Shown here: in pieces, positions 44,630 through 54,957 of the stretch | Numbering within the stretch: the stretch's first letter is position 1 | Layout of the letters: every line of letters begins with the position of its first letter | Source of the DNA: Lomentospora prolificans | Lineage: Eukaryota > Ascomycota > Sordariomycetes > Microascales > Microascaceae | Length of the DNA: 64,000 nt | Assembly (NCBI GenBank): GCA_029532625.1 | Contig: JARFXM010000011.1 | Coordinates: 4,105,501-4,169,500 of the forward strand | Direction of reading: 5' to 3' | Made by a program: the position numbers and the translations under genes | The notes under the pieces: generated by a model | Database searches by the model: none | The model's input: only the letters and a program-made list of their open reading frames with translations | What the model was told of the DNA's origin: nothing

Positions 44630-47151
44630 ATGGCTCTTGAGGCCCCGTTGAGATCATCTATTGCAAGTCTACCACCCGGCTTTGCCTCACTTAACGAGAT
44701 GTGAGTATTTTTCTTCCTTTCCATACTTACAAGGGTTCGATCCTTAGCGAGGGCGCGCTAAAAGCCCTCAGCGTAATGCTTACGACTTGCTAATCCTTCC
44801 CCTCTAGGTCGTCCACCCCCGATCCCCATCTTCGACCTGACAGCGTACAAAGGGTATCAGCAAGCCTCAGTCTTGTAAGCCCTAGCGACCTTGTCGGCCC
44901 TTCTCCCGTTACCTCGAACGGGACCGAGACAACTGAAATCGAGGACGAAGAGTCTGAAGAAGTCGGCCGCTCTAATCCTCCTGGTCCACAGGTGAGGGCA
45001 GGCCACAACAAAGTTAGCCTTCTGTCTTTCGAGTATTGGTACTAACCAGCACAATATAGTTGCTGATGCTGAAGACAAACATCCCTGAACAAATTCGCAG
45101 AAGTGTTAGCGAGGAGTCAGTCTCCGTGATCCACGCACCCGAGAGTTTCCGGAGCTGGGTTAGTCTTGCCCCGTTCCCCGCGGAAGTCATTACAGGAATC
45201 GTCCAGCGTTCTTTACTCTAATCATGGATAGACCTCGACGGAACCCACGGCGAAGCCAGAACAAATGAGCGAACGGAACTCCCCCAGGGAGACGGACAGC
45301 ATGGCCAACACTGCAGAGTTCCAGGAGCAGGCGCCGGTAAATTACACTTGTAACTGGCCTAGCCTTATTTCACGTATTTACTAATTATGGCCACAGCCTC
45401 AGCAAGAGCATCGGACTCCCCCTCAGATTTCAACTAACGTGAGACCAGTAAGGTACTCGCTAGAAACATCGACACCACAGGCGCAAAATCTTAAAGATAT
45501 CTTCGGCGACGCTAATAGGATACGCTCCAGTAGCACGAACAGCCTCGGGAGTACGTATCTATCATGTCGTTATCGCTAGCGTTCCCCTTACTAACTAACT
45601 CTTAGAAATTGATGAACATGGTGAGGGTGATCCCTTTGTCGAAACGGATATAGACGCACCGTATACCTCGAGGGACTCATTCGACGGAAGATCCCCTGAA
45701 TATTCGTCCGAAGTTGCTGCTCTTAGAGCGGCTCTACAGGAATGCTGGACTCTCTGTAACACGCTCGCAAATCTCAGCTCGATTCATCGTAGCCGTCTTT
45801 TTAATAACTCGGGAACGCCAGATGCGCATGAGAGGGCTTGGAAGTCTTGCTGGAAACTTTGCCAGAGGCTCTACGACAATAAAGACAAGGAAGAGGAGCC
45901 TCTCTCTGTGCAACGCATGAACCTCGACTTGTGCCGTGACTTCTGCCAATCTCTGTTCGATATTAGGCAGAGGCAGGATGAGGTCACTGATTCTATTCTC
46001 CGTGTCAGTTTTGAATTAAACAACCAGTAAGTCATGATTTTCTTCTCATTGAAGGCAGCTTTCAGATCTTGCCAAGGTTTCAACTTTTGGCGACCGGATA
46101 CTGACGTATTTTGCGCGTTAGTCTTTACAGTGCCCAAGATGCCCGCACACTCCCCGAGGCCTTCCGGGAGAGGACTCTGGACTTCTACATCACTTTGTGC
46201 CATCGCTTGATGAAACAGAGGGGCGAGCTGGAAGAAGAAACAGATTCACTTCTTCGAGCCTGTTGGACTCTCGCCGAAATGCTCTTTAGTCTGCGGCAAA
46301 ATAAGCGAGAAGGTAGACCCGCCAGCGAAGAGCTCCTTGGTTCTGCTGTGCAAGCGTGCTGGGAACTTTGCGACATCTTCCGGGAGGGCTGCACCTCTGT
46401 TCGCCCCGAGAGGAATACCCCTCGGGCGACTCAGACCAGCTTCTTTGGGCCCTATGAACCAAGTGGCCGCGAAAGCCGCGCCTCTACCCGGTCCTCACTA
46501 AGCAAAGCTCAGTCTCACAAGACTCTCGAGGAGCGACCAAGAAGGGTTGTAGTCCCGGAGACGCCCGTGACCGAATTTGAGGACACCCCTCTATCCCCCG
46601 AAAGCGAATCCCCCGCGCAACCAAACATCCTTGTGCTCGGAACCGTTTCAGATAGCAGCCGGGGAGGTCGCTGGTCTAGTAATGCGTCCAGTCTTTCCAG
46701 CTACTCCCACAGTAGCGCGAAGACATCCAGTACCGCTACAACTGCTACTGCTGAGGATGGTAACGTCACGCGCGTAAAGATTCTCATCCTCAAGGCAGCC
46801 ATGATTGTTGGCTATGACAGGGACTCCACGAGCCCCGACGGAAAGAGTGGCATGGCGTCTCTGCAGGCTTTTGTCAAGCAGCTTCCGGTTGGCTCATTTG
46901 GTTCACTCGGATCCCATGCGTCGCTTCTACAGAATTACAAATCTCTCATCCTCTCCGACCCAGTCCTTCCACGGTACCCCAGCCTCCCAGCTCGAGGCCG
47001 GCGCGCCACGGCATCTGAAATTGCAAAGGCAGTCTTATATATGATGCACCGTTCGAGCCAATATGCCTTCCTTCGGGACCTTTACCGGCTCGTCTTTAAC
47101 TTTACGGTTGATGAGGCCGAGACCAGGAAGAACTTCAGCATCGTCGTATAA
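44630..47151 (+). CDS. conserved filamentous-fungal protein (DUF7624-like)
   Basis: Uncharacterised protein conserved in Pezizomycotina; I assign the DUF7624-type family from the CWTLCNTLANLSSIHRSRLF and AWKSCWKLCQRLYDNK blocks, from memory. Seven exons: 44630-44700, 44808-44991, 45060-45158, 45232-45336, 45397-45550, 45606-46026 and 46122-47151, 687 aa; each splice has GT...AG and keeps phase. The N-terminal third is disordered, Ser/Pro/Glu-rich and spread over five small exons. The middle is helical with repeated Trp/Cys-containing helices (LRAALQECWTLC, SLLRACWTLAEMLFSL, SAVQACWELCDIF), suggesting an alpha-solenoid-like fold. A Ser/Thr-rich linker follows, then a conserved C-terminal domain (VKILILKAAMIVGYDR, SLPARGRRATASEIAKAVLY, RDLYRLVFNFTVDEAETRKN). 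No membrane segment or catalytic motif. Two acceptors 9 nt apart are possible for the last exon. Confidence 0.85.
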
Positions 47152-49101
47152 GTAATGGTAAAATCAGATTCTGATCAGCCAACACTCACAACACCACCAA
47201 CATCTCGACCATTATCCAGAGTCGACACCCTCTATTCGCATTTATTCGTTTTCTTGTTCGCGAGATACCCACCGTGATGCGACCTTCGTTTTAACGTTCT
47301 CTTTGTTGCCGTGAAGATTATTCTTCACCCATGTTTCTACTTCTGCTAAAGACAAAGGAGTAGTGCAAGCCAGAAGCATAACTGCAACCCCGAGGTTTAT
47401 GGATGCCTATTTTCCCTACTTTTGCTTGATGATTTCGGAAAATATTGTAGAGAATGCTGCAGCGTGTATCGTGCGTTTGTCTATGTTATTGAGAAGTATA
47501 CAGGGTGGGGGAAGTTGATATCCCCAATGCTCAAGCTGGAAAGGGAGGATTTGGCATCCCTTAATCCACCCAGAATAGGGTGGTAGATCAATGAATACAT
47601 ATCAAAATATCAGTATATACTCACGCTATTCAAGTCACTTGCAGGAGATCTTGGTGATTGCGGGTTGTAAACGCCTAAAACAACAGTATGAAAACCCTCA
47701 GTTAGTGGAGAACTGTAAATAGTAGTAGAGTTAAAGATCAACTTGCAGAAGCCCCAAGATCGTAGTGTAGTGAGCGCTAAGAATTATGTAGAACAATATT
47801 GTAGTTAGGCTTTCTGAGACGCCGCACGTTACACTGTATGGTTGAATGGATCATACAATTGATGTTCATGAGTATTCTTCTAGGAAGTACTCTCCAAGCA
47901 GCGCTCCATTCTCTATATAACCATTACGAGCTTCATCTTCCTCATATGGATGGTAAAGCAGAAGGTTCCCAATGAAAAGAGAGACTAGCCCATAGGCCAC
48001 CAACTCCAAGCACCCTTCCCAGAAAAGGATCCCATACGACTATTCGCTCAAACATGGGCTAAACAAGAAGAGTTGCAGAAACTAATACTATCTAGGACTC
48101 ATCAATTTGCGGCTTCGAGCTTCTCCCCAACGTGGATCCTGCAGCAAGGCTCCAAGGGACAGGTCGGCCTCGCATCATTACCTGTACGTGCACATACTAG
48201 TAATCGGACTAACAGCACAACAACATCATCTAACTTCCGGCTGCGGAGAATTTCGGGCCCGGACATTTCGAAGGGGAGTAGCGTTTCAGCCGCTATTATC
48301 GAGGCGGAAGGCCGAGGTTCTGCTAGGTGGGAGTATGGGGCAGTGGGCGCAGGTGAGAAAAGAGAGGAATATCGCAGCCAGAATCAGGATGTCCAGGATT
48401 AGAGAGGGCGAGCGGAGGCCCTTCGGCCGGGTTCGTCTCTTTCGCTATTCAGGGCTCTAGAGGCATATTGCGCTTGGAGAATGGGCTGAAGGAAGCTTGG
48501 GCGCTGCGGTGGACTTGGTTTAGACGGAGACCATGAAAAAAGCGCGAGATGCGTAAGCTTCAGAGAGGCAGGGAAGCATTAATAGACGGTATTGTGACGC
48601 GTATTAGTAGGCGGACCCACCGTTCTAAGGCTGTTTGATGCCGGCCTCTTATTTATTGTGTCGGCTATGGCGATTGCCGTATCCTAGCTAGGTATTGACA
48701 CAGCACGCACATACGAGTGGGTTATGCAGTTGGTAGTTACGGTTTGCTCATCAGGGTACGTTACATGCGCGGAGCGTCAAGTGAACGCGAGCGTTTATAT
48801 ATCCAGGCTCAATTACCCTTCTTTAGTACGCTAAGAAATAGCATACAGCTGGCTATCTATGCTGTTTGCTGTTTTGACGAAGTCCTAGCTCGTATTAGGG
48901 AAAGTCAACTCGAGATTGCACAAAAGACGAAAAATTGTAAGGCTTGATCTCCTTTCCAATGTAACGAAACGAAGCGGCTAGGGGAAATGAGCCATTCGAG
49001 AACACCAGCAGGTAGAAAAACGAAAGAAGGTGGACACGAGAATGAGTCTATCGGGTGACAGGATTGCATTGCTTCGTTAAAATCGTAACTGTTTATAAAT
49101 T
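47152..49101. other. intergenic
   Basis: Left part is 3' UTR of the preceding gene; right part is the 3' side of the methyltransferase gene. A 76-codon plus-strand frame at 48717-48947 (from GTG, first ATG near 48765) has a protein-like end, RIRESQLEIAQKTKNCKA, but nothing supports it further. Confidence 0.5.
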
Positions 49102-50269
49102 CTATATTTGTCTGCGGGCAAATATGCCCCACCAACACTTGATCTCTTCGTCGTCGTTCGCTTCCCAATCATCTTCGCCCCCAAGCTCACCTTGTTCGAG
49201 GCAGTCAAGTGCGGCCTCTCCCTGTGCAGTCATTAGTTCCTTGAATTTGCCTAGCAAGCCTATCGTGGCCTCGTCGCGCTTGGGTACCATGACAATAGCC
49301 CTGGCCTCACCACCGAATGCAAGTTGATTTATGATGGCGCCATGGAGGAGCTCTGGGTGCGCATCATCATAAAGAGGGTCAGCCACCAAGATAATCTACC
49401 ATGCATCACAGTTAGACCCGTATTTGCGCTCTGTGGCTTCGGTTGATCGGAGGGGGCTTGGGTAGAAACCTTGAACTGATTCGGCAAGCCAAATAGGCTT
49501 TGATCTATTTCGTCTTCTTCTCCTCCCCATGTAAGGGCGCCAACTTCAACGGAACCTCCTAGGCCTTCGAGGGTCTTTGCATTTGCCTCTGCATTCGCAG
49601 CAAGGTTTGGCACGATGTTTGGTAGGTCACTCATCAGAACGTGCGTCCTCCAGGTCGCCGCAGCAGCGAGACCGAGGAGTCCTGTACCAGAGCCGAGTTC
49701 AAGCACTCGAGGCTTGGGCTCACCTAGACTCTCGTCAAAGAGGCGAAAAAGGTAGGTAGAAGCGAGAGTTTCGAGCTGAAGGGCAAGGAGGTAGGAGGAA
49801 CCCCATGTCTTGAAACCAATTGAGTCCCCAGTAAGCGCGGGCTCCTTGATAATGAGCTCAAATTGTTGTCGCGTATCAACAGCAAATGGCCAACGGCGGG
49901 TTATCTCGCCCATCGCTGTGGCGTGTTAGCCAGTTTCAACTTTTCTCCTGATCTTGGCGGGAAAGGGAATCAATCTATACCTTGCCGACCAGAGCGTTCT
50001 GATATACGTCTGCTTGCTAATTCCCACAGAGTCTCTCTATCATGATCGTTGGAGATCCACCCGAGACTGCTCTTCACGATAGCCGAGAGGTAGATGGCAA
50101 CATCTCGGCGGTGAGAGAAGTTGTTTTCTAGCTCGGCAATGATGTCAGTTTGGCGTCGAGTGTGATTCCAGATTAGAGGCTTGATCTCAAGGGACTCTAA
50201 GCATGCTAGTAGACTTTCAAAGGTCGGCTTCTCCCAAAGCTGGGGGAAGTCGTGGACGGATAAGGACAT
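49102..50269 (-). CDS. rrg1: SAM-dependent protein methyltransferase, Rrg1/EFM2-like
   Basis: Class I SAM methyltransferase of the Methyltransf_16 (lysine methyltransferase) family. The nearest characterised relatives by architecture are fission-yeast Rrg1 and yeast Efm2, which methylates elongation factor 2. Exons 50269-49981, 49915-49470 and 49395-49102, 342 aa. Introns GTATAG...CCACAG and GTTTCT...GGTAG keep phase and give RQAMGEITRRW and NQFKIILVADPLYDD. An N-terminal helical domain with RDVAIYLSAIVKSSLGWI and ETLWELASRRISERSG precedes the catalytic domain. Motif I is RVLELGSGTGLLGLAAA (GSGTG at 171-175), motif II is SDLPNIVPNLAANAEAN, and the post-II block LVADPLYDD replaces the DPPY-type motif, as in lysine methyltransferases. 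WWGIFARR is at the C-terminus. Assignment to Rrg1 rather than another family-16 member is moderately sure. Confidence 0.88.
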
Positions 50270-52849
50270 GACTGTAGGATCAAGGATGCGGTGAGGGGCA
50301 AAAATGGTCAGGGGGACTTGGGATCTAAGAGGGTTTTCGGCTGGTGAGGAAGCAATAGGAAAAGGTTCCAGAGAATACTAGGAATTACAAAATACACTCT
50401 CATGGAAGAGAGGGTTCATAAAGGACCGGCATGATAGCGAATTGGTTTAGATGGTTGTTTTTAGGTGCTGCGATGTTCAGGACAGGGGTGGGGCACCAAC
50501 TCTTTTTTTTTCTTTTTTTTTTTTTTCCCACTTATACGCTGGCTAGCTCTCAGCTTAAAGGTGGCGATCGCAGGGGCCATAGTGTGTAATTGCTGGCCCT
50601 TGCCGCACCACGGGCTGGCAGATGCCAGCATCGCCCGGACTTTTTGTTTCCAGAGCTGGAAGCAGAAGACTCCTAACAACCTTAAAAAAAACAAATTGTT
50701 GTTCAGCATCTGCCAATCCATGACGAGCGCATCCGCCCGTGGCTTGGCTGAAGCTCGGGGTGGCTCATCCTGTCGGTGTTGGATCACAAGGCACTGTTCC
50801 CGTGTTCGCAAGATTTTATTAATGCTGGAATCTTGAATCGACGGCAACCGCGGAACTTTCAAGCACGTTCGTCATCCATTCAAATGCGGACCCCACCGTG
50901 ACATCTGCCACCTCCAACTGGCCGCCCCACTGCAAGGCTGATCAGTTCCTGACTCACCGCCCAATACTGCCCTATAAAGTTTTTCTGTGGCCCAACGTCG
51001 CCTGCCTAACCTTGCCTCTTTTCCTCCCTTCTTCCGTGGAACATCGTCCTCTTCAACGCTGCGTTTCTATGCTACAAACTGAGAGAAACATGTCTCTTTT
51101 GGGGACATGCTCCCTCGAGAATCCATATTCCTCTCCAGGGAAATTGATTCGCTTACCACGCATATGAGAAATTCGGAGTAGTCTCTTCATTACCACCCAC
51201 ATGGTCGGCCTCACCGCTGTCCGGGTCTGCCCGTAAGGGTCTGGCGTAACTTTGCGTCTGCAATTGGCATCAGAAAAGCAGGGGTAGGGGTTGAAAACGG
51301 GCTCCCTCGGGAATCTGTTTTCTTCACCTTATATCCCTATGGGAGGGCCGTTGCGAAGATTGTGTTTGAAAACACTGGAGTGCGATACGCAGCGTGCCAG
51401 GTTATCTCCCTTGGCCTACTGGTTCTCCGGTGGGACGAGGGGGCTGGTACAATTCGATTCCGATTATTCTGTTGAGGACGATGCTTCACCATCTTTTTTC
51501 TTTCTTTTCGGGCGACGAAGCCGGCCTCTGAACCTCCTCGTGGTGTCGCCTGGAAACTTGGATTTCTCAAGGCTAATCAGAGACGCAGGTCCTTGCCTTA
51601 ATAGGATGAACTTTAGGTGCACATGGTTTTGGCGAGCACGAACTGGTGCTACTGGGATAGTGTACCTTTTTTTCCTGTGATACTTGCATAGCTACCAATT
51701 TTATCCATTTTCTTGCTTCAGACCCGTTCCTCTAGGACCGCATCCTTCATCCACGTGTCAATCGCTCAACTATTACCTTGACCATCTTCATCACTGCCCA
51801 TCACTCCCACGGCTCCTGACAGGAATCGAAGACCGCCCTATGTCGATTATCTTAGTTCTCTTAAGGCTTCTTTCCCGTAGAAGCGTGATGGCGATGCTAA
51901 GCAGTGTAGCAGAACCCTCGCAAACTGGGAGACTATGAGAGGCGTGAGGAGCGACGTTAATAGCTTCGGCCACGACGCACACGCGGTCCGAGCAGCCAGC
52001 TTCATAACTCTGCTAGAGACCCCGCTGTCCTCGCTCAATTCAGATCGGTCCGTCTCTAGGCTCTCCCATTTCCTCGCGAGTTGCTTCGGTTTATGGGCAA
52101 AATGGTTCATCCACATTCATATCCGAATCTCAAGTCTTCTCAAGCTTCTTCCATCATCCTGAAGGAACCTACCGCACGCATAAACCAGATAGCCTTCCCC
52201 GCCGTTCCGTATTCCCTGTACACGTAGCTCCATCAAGCCTCCCTCGCTGCTTATAGGGTTTTCGGAATCATACCATACGTTCCGCTGCCTAAGCACGTTT
52301 TCGAACCTCCTCGTAGGCGTATCAGAGATGCAGCATCTTAGTTGAGCAGGACTGAAGGCATCGATGCTCAGGTGTGATGTGATGGCCGCGTAGGAATAGT
52401 TATATTGGGGTGTTGAACGTTATTTTGCATGCCTACGGTGTGCGCCAGTGTTATCTGTCTACAAACTGGGAGCTGGGGTACTAAATTGGACGAACATATT
52501 GCCATTTCATAGCTAACTATGAATTCCTCCTAGTTCGTTGTTCCATCCTGGGTGACGACTCGAAATTGCCTTAAAAGTTGTATGGCCGTCACGTATCTAT
52601 CTACCTTACGTATGCCACACCCAACCTTTTACAGAGCCTACTTTGATGCTCGTCTTCGGTGGTTGGAGTTGCTGTGTTACCTTCCCCTCTCCGTTGGACG
52701 TAACGTTCTCCGGCATGCCACGACGATACCGAGTATTTTAAAAATAGCCTTACAGGCCTGGTAACTGCTTCGAGCCTGGCAGGAAAGTCTAACGCTTCTT
52801 CGATGAAGATATGGAGTGTATAAAGAACAATCCCATACACTATTGCTCG
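50270..52849. other. intergenic, 2.6 kb
   Basis: Methyltransferase promoter on the left, with a broken T-run at 50500-50526. Several frames up to 133 codons exist, but none has recognisable content. A pyrimidine-rich stretch at 51660-51800 resembles fungal 5' UTR, yet I could not build a gene after it. Confidence 0.5.
50500..50526. repeat. interrupted poly(T) tract
   Basis: Three T runs separated by single C residues, the longest of 14 T. Confidence 0.85.
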
Positions 52850-53477
52850 TCATTGGCGTCTTTTTGAAGTAGGGAGCCAGCTCGCTTTGAAATCCTTTCG
52901 TCCTTTAAACTCGCGCGGAATTTTGTCGAACTGGTCTTCGACGTAGCCATTATACTCGCAATTGCTTCTGATCTTATTGATCCATCTGCTATCGAGCTTG
53001 GTTCCATAGGAGATTGATATAGTAGGGGCAGTCAGTAATGCGAACTCATCAATCTGCCATTTAGATAAATGAAATGCCTCGTCGACCTCTGTGAGAGGGT
53101 TTTGAGCTTGAAATCCATACCCTCTACAAGTTGGGCGCGGACGATATCTTCGCCGTTGCCGTTGTAGGTGCTCCTCCCTTTGTTTTGTTGAGACAATTGC
53201 TCAAGCTTGTCGTCGGCCACGCCTGTGAACTGTTCCATGACCAAATGAAACATTACAACGTGAGGCTGGCGGTATTCGTAGCTTTGGGGCCTTATTGTTC
53301 CAGGGAATGCCTCATTGCCGCTTAAGACGATGCAATACTGGCCGGAGATAGGGTACGAGAACCGTCGGAATAGTACAGGAAATAGCTGGAAGGAATGTGC
53401 ATCGTAGCCCCATCTAAGTCAGCGGGGAGCGGTAAAGGCTGAGCAGGTGTGTCCTGGCTCTGATGATAGTTAGACAT
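52850..53477 (-). CDS. hypothetical protein, probable multi-exon gene
   Basis: Not recognised, but coding evidence is good. From the ATG at 53477 (MSNYHQSQDTPAQPLPLPAD) one frame runs to YYSDGSRTLSPAS near 53340. A second frame continues with QYCIVLSGNEAFPGTIRPQS, VVMFHLVMEQFTGVADDKL and GEDIVRAQL, ending at 53128. An intron 53127-53054 (GTAGAG...GGCAG, CTAAAT branch) then joins in phase to IDEFALLTAPTISISYG, KLDSRWINKIRSN and FKGRKDFKASWLPTSKRRQ, with stop at 52852-52850. Between the first two frames there is either a 56-nt intron (donor CCT/GTACTA, acceptor TTAAG, phase 2) or a one-base frameshift, in which case the gene is broken. No membrane segment, signal peptide or known motif is evident. 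The length would be about 180-200 aa. Confidence 0.5.
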
Positions 53478-53534
53478 TGTGGCCTAGCAGTCTTGAAATA
53501 AGTCTCTAGGGTCTTGTGTGTGCGTATTTTATAA

Positions 53535-53791
53535 TGTGTATCAAGGTAAGTGTGGACAAGTTCACTTCGACTATCTTGGAAGAAGCGACTACCAGAGCAA
53601 GAGTAGCTTTGGGTAAAGGCGCGACTCTTATTCTAGGGCTGATAATGGACACATGTACCTATGGGCTCGATTTATTGTGGAGATCACATAGTCATCCAGT
53701 AGACCAGGAGACATTGCTGTGGCAGGTGGCCGTCTTTATAGCACCGTTTGTTGTCTATATTGCTGGTCTATTAGAAGATCCACAGGCGTAA
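53535..53791 (+). CDS. possible small membrane protein
   Basis: Open frame of 84 codons plus stop from the ATG at 53535. After a polar N-terminus (EEATTRARVALGKG) it has two hydrophobic stretches (ATLILGLIMDTCTYGLDLLW and LLWQVAVFIAPFVVYIAGLL). It overlaps no other model, and its start lies 58 bp from the start of the divergent minus-strand hypothetical gene. A splice-donor-like GTAAGT sits at 53547-53552 inside the frame, so the ATG may belong to an upstream exon instead. No family recognised; it may be a chance frame. Confidence 0.25.
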
Positions 53792-54084
53792 TGGAGATTT
53801 GTTAAGTATGTTCTCTCTCTAACTACTACTGGCTATATAGTTTCCTGCAGTGTCACTACAATGATCTTCAGCTTATCTATGGATCAATATTAAGCTTGAA
53901 CCTTCCCACATTGAACGCGTAATCGAGAGCGCAAGGTTTGCTATTACCCTAAGCCTCCTTTTGACTATCCATATATTTCAGTCTTTTTTTCACTGTTGTT
54001 ATAGTAGGTTGATTCCTATTATTACCCAAGAACCAACCCTGGTTTAGCCCTAAGCAGTCCTAGTACATACTTTTCAGTCGATAC
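53792..54084. other. intergenic
   Basis: AT-rich spacer, expected 3' UTR of the minus-strand gene that ends at 54085. Nothing else seen. Confidence 0.5.
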
Positions 54085-54957
54085 CTACATTTCTTCAGTA
54101 TTGCTTAGCATAGTTTCATTGAGTGGACCATCATTGTCTACAGACTCCTTCTCCAACAAGACCTTCACGTATCCCAGCATCGTCAACGCTGCTGTACAAG
54201 CCCCATAGCTTTGCCGAGCCTCCCTCGCTACATACGCAGCCTCGGAAACTAGACCATCAATACACTCGATAAGCGCCTTGTAGTGTTTTGTGGAGTGGTC
54301 GTCACTCTGTCTGAGACTGGTGCTAGTCCTTTTCAGTTCACTAGATTGTTTCACGAGCTGTCGAGGTATACGGGCAAAATGCTCGTTAACCTGGTAGTCG
54401 GCCTCGTGAGCCTTGTCAATCTTCCTCTGCCACATCCCATCGAGGTTTTCGCGACTAGAGAGGTCGCGGATAGATTTGATAGCGCCCCCATACTCGGAGA
54501 GATGGGTGCTGTAAAGCTCGTGTACGTCGTTTACTTGCCGGAGAAGACTGGAGAGCTTGCGCTTGGTTTCCTTAATGGCGATCTGGGTAGTGGCGACGTC
54601 AAGTGATTGGGGACGAGAAGAAAAGATCCGAATGTCCTCAGGGTCGACTTTGAGATTTTCCATGGTCGATGATAAGGTTGAGATGGGGCTCTGCAATGTT
54701 TCGTGGGCCTGATTCTCCGATCGATGACGGCGGGAAGACGTACTAGTACGATAGAAAGAGTCCTGCTCCAATGCTTCTGGGGAAATGTAGAAAGCTCGTA
54801 GGAACGGAGAGTTGGTATAGTGTCGCTGATGATGGTCGCGGTTTGGACGGGCTGCAGGACTTATAGTTACGACCGTTCGCTCCCAGTCCCTAGACGAGAA
54901 GGAGGTAGGGCACTCGTGCTTCTGGGCAGAACCTGGGCTTCTCTTGGACCCCGACAT
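54085..54957 (-). CDS. hypothetical coiled-coil protein, 290 aa
   Basis: Single-exon frame from ATG 54957 (MSGSKRSPGS) to 54085. I do not recognise the family. The first 100 residues are polar and rich in Ser, Arg and His, likely disordered. From about residue 120 the sequence is strongly helical with heptad-like spacing: TTQIAIKETKRKLSSLLRQV, HELYSTHLSEYGGAIKSI, DKAHEADYQVNEHFARIP, SSELKRTSTSLRQSDD and LIECIDGLVSEAAYVAREAR. No signal peptide, membrane segment or cysteine cluster. The codon composition and long uninterrupted frame argue for a real gene. It may be a lineage-restricted protein; the right-hand neighbours give no functional hint. Confidence 0.65.
   Translation of the reverse strand: MSGSKRSPGSAQKHECPTSFSSRDWERTVVTISPAARPNRDHHQRHYTNSPFLRAFYISPEALEQDSFYRTSTSSRRHRSENQAHETLQSPISTLSSTMENLKVDPEDIRIFSSRPQSLDVATTQIAIKETKRKLSSLLRQVNDVHELYSTHLSEYGGAIKSIRDLSSRENLDGMWQRKIDKAHEADYQVNEHFARIPRQLVKQSSELKRTSTSLRQSDDHSTKHYKALIECIDGLVSEAAYVAREARQSYGACTAALTMLGYVKVLLEKESVDNDGPLNETMLSNTEEM

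Noticed and set aside
44731..44748. T-arm-like GGGTTCGATCCTT
   Set aside because: It lies in intron 1 of the DUF7624-like gene and has no box A or cloverleaf upstream.
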